A DNA stretch of 33,796 nucleotides from positions 1 through 33,796 of the forward strand of contig CAOKOL010000039.1 in assembly GCA_948470335.1 (NCBI GenBank), given 5' to 3'. Source of the DNA: an uncultured Lachnospiraceae bacterium. GTDB taxonomy: Bacteria; Bacillota; Clostridia; Lachnospirales; Lachnospiraceae. A program made the position numbers and the translations under genes. The notes beneath the pieces were generated by a model. The model was not told where the DNA came from, did not search any database, and saw only the letters and a list, made by a program, of their open reading frames with translations. Below are positions 24,927 to 33,166 of this stretch, piece after piece (the stretch's first letter is position 1; each line of letters starts with the position of its first letter).

Positions 24927-26165
24927 ATGACACTGAACGAAAAATACAATGAACGCCGGCAGCTAATCGAAGATACCATCGCCCTCAGACCCACCGACCG
25001 GGTGGTAAACGCAATCCGGGTCAACTACTGGCCTTACCTGGAATACGGCATGACGCTGGCCGACGCCCTGCGCGACTATGACCGGGGAAATGAATGCTTT
25101 ATCCGCTTTCACAGAGAATTTGAGCCGGATGTAGCCAGCATGTGCTCCGCAAACGCCCCCAGCAAGGTGTATGAAATCTCCGGCCTTAAAACGGTACGCT
25201 GGCCCGGAGATCCCCAGGGGCTGGACGAAAACGCGCCCTATCAGTTCATCGAATACGAAACGCTGATGGAGGATGAATACGACGAATATCTGGACAATCC
25301 GATCCAATTTGCATTAGGCAAATTCATCCCCCGCACCTGCGATATTTTCAAACCGCTGGTAAACCTGGACTGGTTTGGCATGTGTACCAGAATTACCGGT
25401 GCCGTGGATGCGTTTTCTTCTCCCGCAATGCTGGAAATGTATAAAAAATTCGAAAAAATCGCCGAGGTAAAAGCTGATTTCGCAGCCCATTCCGCAGCGT
25501 TAAAGCAGGCCCTGATTGGCATGGGTTATCCTTTTATCAGCGGTACCGGAAGCTCCACCGCTTTTGACATGCTGGCGGATTCCCTCCGCTGCACCATGGG
25601 ATTTTTCGCCGATCTGATTATCCAGCCCGAAAATGTCACCAAAACTCTGGACCGCTTTGTGGAAATGCATATCCAGAGTTCCCTGATGCAGTGCAAATTG
25701 ACCGGCTGCAAATACGCATGGGTGATGCTTCACAAAGCTTTTGACGGATTTATCAGTGATGAGACCTACCGCGACCAGTACTGGCCTTATCTGAAAAAAT
25801 GGGCGCTGGCCATGATCGACAACGGCCTGATCCCCGTACTGTTCACCGAAGGCCCTTATACTACCCGCCTGAAATATCTGGCGGAGCTTCCGGAAGGCAA
25901 AGCACTGATTCATTTTGAAGAAGTTGATTTTAAAGAAGCCAAAAAGATCCTGGGAGGCAAAAGCTGTATGATGGGCGGCTTCCCCAACCAGCTTCTGATG
26001 TTCGGCACCCCTCAGCAGGTCAGCGACAAAGCCAAAGAAGTGATGGATATTATGTGCCCGGACGGCGGCTATATGTTCGGCATGGGCGCCAGCATAGACC
26101 ATGCGCCCAGAGCCAATATGGAAGCGCTGTTCCGGACCGTAAATGATTATGGAAAATACCGGTAG
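24927..26165 (+). CDS. URO-D family protein, probable corrinoid methyltransferase-like enzyme
   Basis: A 412-residue cytosolic protein of the uroporphyrinogen decarboxylase superfamily. It is longer than HemE (about 340-360) and lacks HemE's opening signature. It resembles the methylcobamide:CoM methyltransferase (MtaA/CmuA) and O-demethylase side of the superfamily found in gut Clostridia. Visible segments are RPTDRVVNAIRVNYWPYLEYG at the start, FISGTGSSTAFDMLADSLR, a HFEEVDFKEAKKILGGKSCMMGG stretch near 325-350 that may supply His/Cys metal ligands, and a C-terminal CPDGGYMFGMGASIDHAPRANMEAL. No corrinoid protein gene is adjacent. AAGGAGG precedes ATG. It is divergent from a PucR-type regulator. 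The substrate is unknown. Confidence 0.8.
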   Translation: MTLNEKYNERRQLIEDTIALRPTDRVVNAIRVNYWPYLEYGMTLADALRDYDRGNECFIRFHREFEPDVASMCSANAPSKVYEISGLKTVRWPGDPQGLDENAPYQFIEYETLMEDEYDEYLDNPIQFALGKFIPRTCDIFKPLVNLDWFGMCTRITGAVDAFSSPAMLEMYKKFEKIAEVKADFAAHSAALKQALIGMGYPFISGTGSSTAFDMLADSLRCTMGFFADLIIQPENVTKTLDRFVEMHIQSSLMQCKLTGCKYAWVMLHKAFDGFISDETYRDQYWPYLKKWALAMIDNGLIPVLFTEGPYTTRLKYLAELPEGKALIHFEEVDFKEAKKILGGKSCMMGGFPNQLLMFGTPQQVSDKAKEVMDIMCPDGGYMFGMGASIDHAPRANMEALFRTVNDYGKYR

Positions 26166-26204
26166 GCGTTGATTTTTCCGTTGCATAAAACCATTGAGAC
26201 CGCA

Positions 26205-26274
26205 CTGCGGCGGTAAGGTAAAATGTCGCTAAGGCGACCCGCCGCAGGCGGAGAATCCTGCAAAGCAGGATTCT
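26205..26274 (+). repeat. Nested hairpin element downstream of the URO-D gene
   Basis: Three stems are packed in 70 nt. The outer one, CTGCGGCGG (26205-26213) with CCGCCGCAG (26239-26247), encloses GTCGC-taag-GCGAC (26225-26238) directly stacked on its 3' side, with an 11-nt bulge on the 5' side. An alternative stem, CCGCC-gca-GGCGG (26239-26251), would exclude the outer one. Then follows a perfect AGAATCCTGC-aaa-GCAGGATTCT hairpin (26252-26274), followed by TTGTT. The last hairpin could terminate the URO-D transcript. The whole resembles a dispersed intergenic palindromic repeat. Confidence 0.6.
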
Positions 26275-26372
26275 TGTTCATTCCGGCAAATAACTGCAAA
26301 ATTTTTTCCGACTGACTGCACAGTCCGAAATTATAATGACTATAAATACTGTATGCCATATATTTTTTCCCA

Positions 26373-26870
26373 TTACCGGGCATATCTCCCCGCTACCGGC
26401 AGTATGCACGCCCCGATCACCCACGCGATCACGACCGCCGTCAGGAACAGGCTCTTTCCGGGAATAAAGGACACCAGCATGGCGGACAAAAACTGCCCCA
26501 GAAACATGGCCATCGTACAGAAACTGATATTCATCCCCTTGTTATCCGCCGTGCTTTTTTTCACGATCAGACTATTAAATAACGGTGTGGAAAACCCGAA
26601 GCCGCAGCCGGCAAACAGCACCGCCGTCCACAGCACGACGATATGTCCCGACAGAAAATACAGCAGAAATCCGATGCCATAGCTGACAAAAGCGATGGTC
26701 AGACAGCCTTTCTCTCCGATTTTTTTCACCACATTAGGCATAAACCCTGCCGCCAGCACAGCCACCAGATCAAGGGCCGCCAGATAATAGCCGGTAAAAG
26801 AAGGGCTGTAGCCCAGGCTGACCTGAAGATAACCGGGCAATGACACCATAGCCGTGAAAAACATCAGCAC
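26373..26870 (-). pseudogene. MFS transporter, C-terminal part (frameshifted)
   Basis: Encodes the last six or so helices of a major facilitator transporter (165 residues from an internal ATG), starting MLMFFTAMVSLPGYLQVSLG and ending LPVAGRYAR. It continues the protein of the overlapping upstream frame. Adding one C to the CCCC run at 26870-26873 (plus strand) joins the two into a single 396-residue, 12-helix protein with a smooth junction LLIAFLGVLMFFTAMV. No ribosome binding site fits this internal start. This is either a real null mutation or a homopolymer error in the assembly. Confidence 0.75.
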
Positions 26871-27562
26871 CCCAGAAAAGCGATCAGAAGCACCAGCGGC
26901 ACCGGCACGCCTGCTCCTGCCTTTCGGGACGCCTGTCCCCCACCTGCGGTTTCATCCTCCTTCCGCACCGTATCTTCCTCCGTAATCTGCCCGCACTTCG
27001 GAACAAACAGCACCAGCATCAGAAGCGCCAGAAATCCCAGCCCATAGATGAAAAAAGGATACTGCCAGGAATAGCCGGCCAGCATACCGCTGACACTTAA
27101 AAAAATCACCCCGCCAAACTCCATGGCCATTCCCTGGACGGCAATCATCCGCAATTGTTTCTCTCCCTGGAAAAAGACGGAAATCAGCGCTACGGCAGCA
27201 CTCATAATCGCCGCCGTAGCCGCCCCCAGAAAGAACCGGTCCACAAAAATCGCCGCCGCACTTGGCATAAAGGCGCCGGCCACGCCGAAAATGCCGTAAA
27301 ACAACAGTCCGAATACCGCCGCCGGATACGGTCCCCTTTTGTCAATCAGTTTGCCAAACAGAATCGCCGTGGCCACCACGCCTAGAGCCGGCGCCGTCAC
27401 CAGCCAGGAAGCATAATTGCCCAGCCCGTAAACCTCCCCCAGCTCCGGAAGGGCCGGCGTAATCGCGTTTCCCACCATCACGGTCAGGCTGCTGGCCAGC
27501 ATAATGCCGATGATGCCCAAAATCCCTATCTGTTTTGTCTGTTTCCCTGCGTTACTCCCCAT
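26864..27562 (-). pseudogene. MFS transporter, N-terminal part (frameshifted)
   Basis: Encodes the first six helices (232 residues) of a major facilitator drug-type exporter. The opening is GILGIIGIMLASSLTVMVGNAITPALPEL, followed by the loop motif FGKLIDKRGPYP between helices 2 and 3, as in the DHA2/EmrB or Bcr-like branches. It ends prematurely at LLIAFLGC after the short CCCC run. The start at 27562 is set by AGGGGGG; the frame stays open upstream to 27589. The substrate is unknown; efflux of a small molecule is the family norm. It is convergent with the URO-D gene. Confidence 0.8.
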
Positions 27563-27758
27563 ATCATTCCCCCCTATTTCACATAACATTGTTTACAGAT
27601 ACTTATTTCTCCCTGACTGTTTACCCGTTTCGTTTTTTACACATCCTTAGTCAAAATATGCTTCTGCTTTTGCGCCTGCCCCCTCTCCTTGTTCACACCG
27701 CCTTTTCATTTTCATTCGGCATCGGCCTGTCACCGCACCAGGACAAAATATCCGCCCC

Positions 27759-28331
27759 TTACAGCCGGAATTCCACCCCGCCCAGCCGTTCCATATCTCT
27801 GGGATCATGGCTGACCAGTATGGCTGTCCGCCCTCTGATTTCTTCCCGTACATAAGCGGTTACTTTCAGGTAAGTCTCCGCGTCCAGCCCCTTAAAGGGT
27901 TCATCCAGAAGCAGCACGTCAAACTCCGCCAGAAGCGCCCGGAGTATGGACACCCGCCGTTTCATGCCACCGCTCAGTTCCCTGACCGGCTTTTCCTCAC
28001 ATCCGGTCAGGCCCACCCGTTCCAGCGCTCTGACCAGCTCCTGCTTTGAGACACGTTTCCGGCAGACCATCCGCAGATTAGACAAAGGACTCAGATTTTC
28101 ACAGAGCCGGTCCTCCTGAAATACAGCACTGAGACGGGCGCCCTCCAGCCCATGAATCATTCCGCTGTCCGGCTGTTCCAGGCCCATCAGCAGGCGAAGC
28201 AGCGTAGTCTTCCCCTTTCCGGAGCTGCCGGTGATACAGCTCACCTTTCCTTCCGGAAACAGGGCGCCGTAATCCCGGAAAACCTGCTGATCCCCGTAGG
28301 ACTTGCACAGCCTCTCCACCCGGATATCCAT
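27759..28331 (-). CDS. ABC importer ATP-binding protein, SsuB/TauB-like (short)
   Basis: A 190-residue ATPase for the importer whose permease and binding protein are encoded just upstream. Walker A is GSSGKGKTT (residues 35-43), followed by a Q-loop in VFQEDRLCENLSPLSNL, signature LSGGMKRR, Walker B LLLDEPFKGLD and the switch histidine in LVSHD. The protein stops about 15 residues after that histidine. It is therefore some 50-60 residues shorter than usual SsuB/TauB ATPases and lacks the C-terminal extension, but all nucleotide-binding motifs are intact. GGGAGGTGACAG precedes the ATG at 28331. Confidence 0.9.
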   Translation of the reverse strand: MDIRVERLCKSYGDQQVFRDYGALFPEGKVSCITGSSGKGKTTLLRLLMGLEQPDSGMIHGLEGARLSAVFQEDRLCENLSPLSNLRMVCRKRVSKQELVRALERVGLTGCEEKPVRELSGGMKRRVSILRALLAEFDVLLLDEPFKGLDAETYLKVTAYVREEIRGRTAILVSHDPRDMERLGGVEFRL

Positions 28332-28372
28332 TCTGTCACCTCCCCGGCTTTTCCGCCCAACGATCCATTCCC

Positions 28373-29155
28373 TCACATCCGTTCCAATTTTTCGAGAAGT
28401 TTCTGCATCCCAAACAAAAACACCCGTTCAAACAGTCTGCTGACCACAATAATCACCATAGTCCACGCAAACAGATCCGGCGTGTTCAGATAAATTTTCG
28501 CCTGATACAGTTTCTCGCCGATAGAACCTTTCGGCATTCCGATCACCTCCGCCGCTATGCCGGATTTCCAGCACATGCCGATGGATATGGTGCAGGCGGA
28601 ACGAAAATAGGGCATTACCTGAGACAGATAAATATACCGAATCCGCCGAGCCAGCGGCAGCCGGAAGATTTCTGCCATCTCCAGAAGCTGGGGATCGGTA
28701 GATAATATCCCTTCCAGCAGATTGGTATAAATCACAGGAAATACCATGACAAACGATATAAACACGGACAGATTCCGGGAGGGTATCCAGATCAGGCAGA
28801 GAATCGTAAAAGAAGCCACCGGCGTGGATTTCATCACCAGCACCGCCGGCTGCAAAAATTCCCGCACCGGCCTGCAGAAAGAGGACAGCGCGGCAAACAG
28901 GATTCCCATACTCAGTGCCAGAGTAAATCCTAGCAGAATCCGCTCAAACGAAAAAAGAATGGAGCGCCAGAAATCCCCCTTCCCCACCAGCTCTGCCAGC
29001 CTGAACGCAACAGAAGCAGGAGATACCAGAAGGATCTCCTGCCCGATCTTTAAACTCAATAGCTGCCACAGAACAAGCCACAGCGCCACCGCCCATAGAC
29101 GGATCGATTCTCTTTTTCTGTTCCCGGCCTTACCGGAGGTAATAGAATCCTTCAT
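28373..29155 (-). CDS. ABC importer permease, SsuC/TauC-like
   Basis: A 260-residue inner-membrane permease with about six helices. The EAA-type coupling loop is seen as LLEMAEIFRLPLARRIRYIYLSQVMP. The segment with FCRPVREFLQPAVLVMKSTPVASFTILCLIWI is typical of the SsuC/TauC/ThiX branch, which imports sulfonates, nitrate-like anions, thiamine precursors or similar solutes. The start at 29155 overlaps the end of the binding-protein gene by 26 nt (GGGAGG about 11 nt upstream), so translation is probably coupled. Upstream in-frame starts, such as 29185, are possible. Confidence 0.88.
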   Translation of the reverse strand: MKDSITSGKAGNRKRESIRLWAVALWLVLWQLLSLKIGQEILLVSPASVAFRLAELVGKGDFWRSILFSFERILLGFTLALSMGILFAALSSFCRPVREFLQPAVLVMKSTPVASFTILCLIWIPSRNLSVFISFVMVFPVIYTNLLEGILSTDPQLLEMAEIFRLPLARRIRYIYLSQVMPYFRSACTISIGMCWKSGIAAEVIGMPKGSIGEKLYQAKIYLNTPDLFAWTMVIIVVSRLFERVFLFGMQKLLEKLERM

Positions 29156-30269
29156 CCGGAAGCGTTCCTCCCACTGCGTCCGCATTCTGCTCAAACAGTG
29201 TATTCAGATAGCCGCCCAACTGCGTTTTCATATCCTGGCCTTCGATAAAGGTGATATTACAGTAGGGCAGCGCTTTCTGCGCCACGGCGGCCGGCACGAT
29301 ATCATATTTCTCGATCAGCGCCGCCGCTTCCTCCACATTTGCCGTTACATATTCCGTGGAGGCCTTATACTCGTCCATAAAAGCGGCCACCGCTTCGGGA
29401 TGCGCCTGCAAAAATTCATTGCGCACTACGACAACGCCCGTAATCAGCGCCGACTTATCCTCACCGGTCTGCACCTTCTCCCATTCTTCCGTCATATCCA
29501 GGGCAATTCTGATCTTGTCATTTTTCACCTGGGCCGTAGTGACGAAGGGCTGAGGCAGCATGGCGATGCCGTTTTCCGCTTCTGCCAGGGCTGCGGCGCA
29601 CTCCGCATGCTCGGATTTATATTCGATGGTCACATCTTTTTCCGGATCAATACCGTTCTGTTTCAGCACGTAATTCAGGGCATATTCCGGCGTTGCGCCC
29701 TTGCCGCTGGCATAGATGGTCTTGCCTTTCAGATCCGCAGCGGACTGAACGGACTCCCCTGTTTCCACGATATAGATCACACCCAGCGTATTGACAGCCA
29801 GCACGCTCACTGCGCCGTCGGTGTTGTTGTACAGGACAGAAGATACGTTGGCCGGCATCGCCGCAATGTCAAACTGTCCCTGCACGATCTTCGGCGTAAT
29901 CTCGTCGATGGCCGCCGCAATGGTGAACTCATACTGATTCGCCGTATTTCCTGCCTCCGCGTCATCCATCAGTTTTACCATCCCCATGGCGGTAGGGCCT
30001 TTCAGAGCGCCCACACGGATGGTCTCGCCGCCCGCTGTGTCTCCTTCTGTTCCGGCCGCCGCTGTATCATCCTCCGCTACTGCCGTGGTCACATCTGCTC
30101 CAGCAGTTTCCTCATCGGAAGCATCTTCCTTCGCCGCTTCTGTTCCGGCCGCCGCCGTGGTTACGTCTTCTCCGGCTGCCGTGGTATCCGCTGTTCCTTT
30201 TCCCCCACAGCCGGTCAGTACGCCGGCCAGCATGGCCGTCGTCAGTAATAACGCCAGTATCCGTCTCAT
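29130..30269 (-). CDS. ABC importer substrate-binding lipoprotein, SsuA/NMT1-like
   Basis: A 379-residue lipoprotein anchored outside the membrane. The signal peptide ends in LTGC, with C21 as the lipidated residue. An Ala/Thr/Glu-rich linker runs to about residue 80. The type II binding fold follows, starting IRVGALKGPTAMGMVKLMDDA, with DIAAMPANVSSVLYN and DLKGKTIYASGKGATPEYALNYVLKQNG as in NMT1/SsuA/TauA-like proteins. The ligand is not evident. The start at 30269 follows AAGGGAGGAACTG. It is the first gene of a three-gene importer operon. Confidence 0.88.
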   Translation of the reverse strand: MRRILALLLTTAMLAGVLTGCGGKGTADTTAAGEDVTTAAAGTEAAKEDASDEETAGADVTTAVAEDDTAAAGTEGDTAGGETIRVGALKGPTAMGMVKLMDDAEAGNTANQYEFTIAAAIDEITPKIVQGQFDIAAMPANVSSVLYNNTDGAVSVLAVNTLGVIYIVETGESVQSAADLKGKTIYASGKGATPEYALNYVLKQNGIDPEKDVTIEYKSEHAECAAALAEAENGIAMLPQPFVTTAQVKNDKIRIALDMTEEWEKVQTGEDKSALITGVVVVRNEFLQAHPEAVAAFMDEYKASTEYVTANVEEAAALIEKYDIVPAAVAQKALPYCNITFIEGQDMKTQLGGYLNTLFEQNADAVGGTLPDEGFYYLR

Positions 30270-30320
30270 AATGTCAGTTCCTCCCTTTTGTTTACAGTAA
30301 ATAAAAATCCTGTTTTTATC

Positions 30321-30349
30321 ATTATAATACACATTTCAGTCAAGCTCAA
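30321..30349 (-). promoter_or_regulatory. Promoter of the importer operon
   Basis: On the minus strand, TTGAGC (30344-30349), 17 nt, TATAAT (30321-30326). Just downstream, over the likely start site, lies the palindrome ATAAAAA-tcctg-TTTTTAT (30301-30319), which might be an operator. Confidence 0.6.
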
Positions 30350-30364
30350 TATCAAACATCAATC

Positions 30365-31486
30365 TCACTCTTTTTCCACATCAAACACCAGCAGATCTCT
30401 CAGATACCTCTCCGCCGTTTCCAGCACAAAAATATCCGGCTCCTGCTCTGCAAAAGCGGCATTGGTATAAATATGGTTATAAATCATATAACTTTCGCAG
30501 AACTGAGAACCAAGCACGTCGGACATGGCGCTGCAAAAAGAATCCCGGCATACAAACAGCTTCCTCTGATCCGCCCCCTCGCTGTGGTAGATAAATTCCG
30601 TGCTGAAATCCCACTTGTCATTGACCACTCCATGATTATCATAACCGGATATGGCGTAATTCACTTCCCTCCCCGCCAGGTCATTTTTCAGGTGAAGCAT
30701 ATCCGCCAGATCGGAGGAGACATTGGCAATTTCTTTTATTTGGATTCTGTCATCTCCCAGAGGCGGCATATCAATCTGCAATTCTCCCAGAAGGGCGGTG
30801 CAGGCCACATATGCGCCCGCGTAATTCCAATGGGTATCCGTCTTTTGGTACAATGGAAGCTCCGGCAGTTCCCGTTTCATTTCCATCAGTTTTTCATAAG
30901 GATACACAATTCGGATATCCGTACACTCCCGCAGATATTCAATCAACTGCAATGCGGCATACCGCTCTGCCGGCTCCCCATAATAATCCGGCATCATCTC
31001 CGGATACATCCGTTCTTTGTTGGGCGCAATCATCAGGACAAACTCCACATTTCGTTCCTCAAGATAGCGCTCTGCATCCGTCAGGTTTTTCGCAATCGTC
31101 TCCAGTTCCTCCTGAGAAAACAGATTGGTTCCCCGATAGCAGCCGATAGGATCTCCGTCATCCTCACCGTCGTAAAACAGCCATCCCTCTTTTCCCACGA
31201 TTACATTCTCATTGGAAGCTTTCCGAAAAGCAAAATAATTTATTCGGCTGTTTAACTGGATCAACTGATCTCTAAAGGGTAGCGTATCATTTAAATACGC
31301 CTCATACGCTTTCGGATACCGGTCATATTCCTCCAGGCGAAACACCGGCTTTTCCGCCATCATCCGTTTTTCATAACTTGCTCCGGAAAGATGTTTTCCG
31401 GCCGCCGCCCAAAATGGCACAGGCAGACAGATCATCATCATAAACATTGCGGCAAAAAGCCATTTTCCCCTTTTTTTCTTTTCCAT
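30365..31486 (-). CDS. DHHW/AlgX-like protein, partner of an MBOAT acyltransferase
   Basis: A 373-residue protein with one N-terminal membrane anchor (about residues 9-28) and an external SGNH-like domain. The hallmark is TDTHWN (216-221), equivalent to the DHHW motif. Other family stretches are PFRDQLIQLNSRINYF, VIVGKEGWLFYDGE, VLMIAPNKERMYPE and a late CRDSFCSAM segment that may hold the nucleophile serine. Such proteins receive acyl groups from an MBOAT transporter and place them on extracellular polysaccharides, as AlgX or AlgJ do with AlgI. It lies 47 nt after the MBOAT gene with a GGAGGAACGG site, so they form an operon. Confidence 0.85.
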   Translation of the reverse strand: MEKKKRGKWLFAAMFMMMICLPVPFWAAAGKHLSGASYEKRMMAEKPVFRLEEYDRYPKAYEAYLNDTLPFRDQLIQLNSRINYFAFRKASNENVIVGKEGWLFYDGEDDGDPIGCYRGTNLFSQEELETIAKNLTDAERYLEERNVEFVLMIAPNKERMYPEMMPDYYGEPAERYAALQLIEYLRECTDIRIVYPYEKLMEMKRELPELPLYQKTDTHWNYAGAYVACTALLGELQIDMPPLGDDRIQIKEIANVSSDLADMLHLKNDLAGREVNYAISGYDNHGVVNDKWDFSTEFIYHSEGADQRKLFVCRDSFCSAMSDVLGSQFCESYMIYNHIYTNAAFAEQEPDIFVLETAERYLRDLLVFDVEKE

Positions 31487-31533
31487 CCGTTCCTCCGTCT
31501 GACAGGTCTGTATGTTCCATTTTCCAAATCCTG

Positions 31534-33015
31534 TTAAAACTGAAAATAAATAAAAGGATTATAGGTGTCGCTGGCTATGGATGCGATGCACAAAACCAGC
31601 ATCACCCCGCACCAGAGAACTTCCGGCAGAGAAAATCTCCAGGTTTCTTTTTTTCGCTCCGGAATCAGGCTTTGCAGCCAGCCCATCCCGCAGACGGCGC
31701 AGGCCAAAATAAAAAAGGTTTTGTAATCGGCGCATTCCCACACGGACAGGACGGATACCCGATACCGCCACGGCATCACCATCCTCGCAATCAGCGAAAA
31801 CGCCGTCCTGGTTCCCGTGCGGAAAAATACCCAGCCGATCGCTACTGTCAGAAACGTGTATACAAATGTGAAAAATCCGGTAAAAAATCCGCCCATACAA
31901 AATCTTCCGATTATTCTTCCGGTTGTGCCGCCCGGCACTTTTGTTTCAACCGTTCCTGCTGCTCCTTTCCCTACGCCGGATTTCATTGCTCCGTATACTC
32001 TCTCTGCAACCAGAAAAAATCCATGATACATGCCCCACAAAATATAGTTCCAGCCTGCCCCATGCCACAATCCTGTTAAAAAGAACACAATTAACAGGTT
32101 TACATATGTACGGCGGTTCCCTTTCCGGTTTCCTCCCAGCGGAATATAAACATACTCCCTGAACCATGTGCTCAGCGAAATATGCCATCTGCGCCAGAAT
32201 TCCCGGACAGAATGGGAGATGTATGGATAATTGAAGTTTTCCGGGAAATCAAAGCCGAACATTTTTCCAAGGCCGATGGCCATATCGGAATAACCGGAAA
32301 AATCATAGTAAATCTGGAACATATAGCAGAGGGCCGCCAGCCAGGCCATCACCCCGGTGATCTGTCCCGGCTCCAGCGCATAAATCTGATCCGTACAGGC
32401 TCCCAGTACATTGGAAATCAAAACTTTTTTGGAAAGCCCGTAGATAAACCGCCGAAATCCCGCGGCTACTTTCTCCCAGGAAATACGCCGGTTTTCCAAC
32501 TGCAAATTAATATCATGATATCTGACGATGGGGCCGGCGATCAACTGGGGAAAGAAAGAAATATAGAGGGCCGTATTCACCAGTCTGTCCTGGGCCTGCG
32601 TCTCCCCCCTGTACACATCCATCACATAAGAAATGGCCTGAAAGGTAAAAAAAGAAATGCCGATAGGAAGCCGGATATCCGGAACCGAAATCACCGCTTT
32701 TCCTGCCAGACCATTGACGACGTTTACAAGAAAACCGGCATATTTAAAATATCCCAGAAGTGACAGGTCGACCACGACGGCCGCCGCCAGAATTCCCCCT
32801 TTATACCGCTCATACCTGCCGATCAGCTTTCCCGCCAGCCAGTTGACCAGAATAGAAACCATCATCAGAACCACCAACTGCGGTTCCCCCCAGGCATAAA
32901 AAATCAGGCTGGCCAGAAGCAGAAAAAAATTAGACAGGCGGCCAGCCATAAAAAGATTTATTACAAATACCAGAGGTAAAAATATCCATAAAAAGACGAT
33001 TGAACTGAATACCAT
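31534..33015 (-). CDS. MBOAT-family O-acyltransferase, AlgI/DltB-like
   Basis: A 493-residue membrane-bound O-acyltransferase. It has about 10-12 hydrophobic segments. The family core is GLSKKVLISN, YDFSGYSDMAIGLGKMFGFDFPENFNYPY, SVREFWRRWHISLSTWFREYVYIPLGGNRKG and FFLTGLWHGAGWNYILWG. The last contains the invariant catalytic histidine. It carries acyl (usually acetyl) groups across the membrane for transfer to an exopolysaccharide or wall polymer by the DHHW protein encoded next. No glycosyltransferase or polymer locus is adjacent, so the substrate is unknown. AAAGGATAAACAAAC precedes ATG. Confidence 0.93.
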   Translation of the reverse strand: MVFSSIVFLWIFLPLVFVINLFMAGRLSNFFLLLASLIFYAWGEPQLVVLMMVSILVNWLAGKLIGRYERYKGGILAAAVVVDLSLLGYFKYAGFLVNVVNGLAGKAVISVPDIRLPIGISFFTFQAISYVMDVYRGETQAQDRLVNTALYISFFPQLIAGPIVRYHDINLQLENRRISWEKVAAGFRRFIYGLSKKVLISNVLGACTDQIYALEPGQITGVMAWLAALCYMFQIYYDFSGYSDMAIGLGKMFGFDFPENFNYPYISHSVREFWRRWHISLSTWFREYVYIPLGGNRKGNRRTYVNLLIVFFLTGLWHGAGWNYILWGMYHGFFLVAERVYGAMKSGVGKGAAGTVETKVPGGTTGRIIGRFCMGGFFTGFFTFVYTFLTVAIGWVFFRTGTRTAFSLIARMVMPWRYRVSVLSVWECADYKTFFILACAVCGMGWLQSLIPERKKETWRFSLPEVLWCGVMLVLCIASIASDTYNPFIYFQF

Positions 33016-33057
33016 GTTTGTTTATCCTTTGTTTCTTAAATCTCGTATTTCCCCTCT

Positions 33058-33086
33058 ATTCTATCACAACCCCCGTCCCCCGGCAA
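33058..33086 (-). promoter_or_regulatory. Promoter of the MBOAT-DHHW operon
   Basis: On the minus strand, TTGCCG (33081-33086), 17 nt, TAGAAT (33058-33063), immediately after the hydrogenase terminator. Confidence 0.5.
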
Positions 33087-33106
33087 GCATTACCGATTTT
33101 ATCCAC

Positions 33107-33144
33107 AAAAAGCCCTGCCTCCGGCTGATATCCGGAGGCAGGGC
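33107..33144 (-). terminator. Terminator of the [FeFe] hydrogenase gene
   Basis: On the minus strand, a perfect 13-bp stem (GCCCTGCCTCCGG with CCGGAGGCAGGGC, 33112-33124 and 33132-33144) with a 7-nt loop is followed by five T (33107-33111). Confidence 0.9.
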
Positions 33145-33166
33145 CCTTTAGTCATCGCTTCATATA

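Noticed and set aside
27563..27758. Short peptide frames between the importer ATPase and the MFS gene
   Set aside because: The longest has 17-20 codons with no convincing ribosome binding site or composition; treated as noncoding.
28746..30248. A 500-codon plus-strand open frame
   Set aside because: It lies wholly antisense to the permease and the substrate-binding lipoprotein genes, both of which have clear family motifs, signal peptide and ribosome binding sites. Its translation is Arg/His-rich and matches no family.
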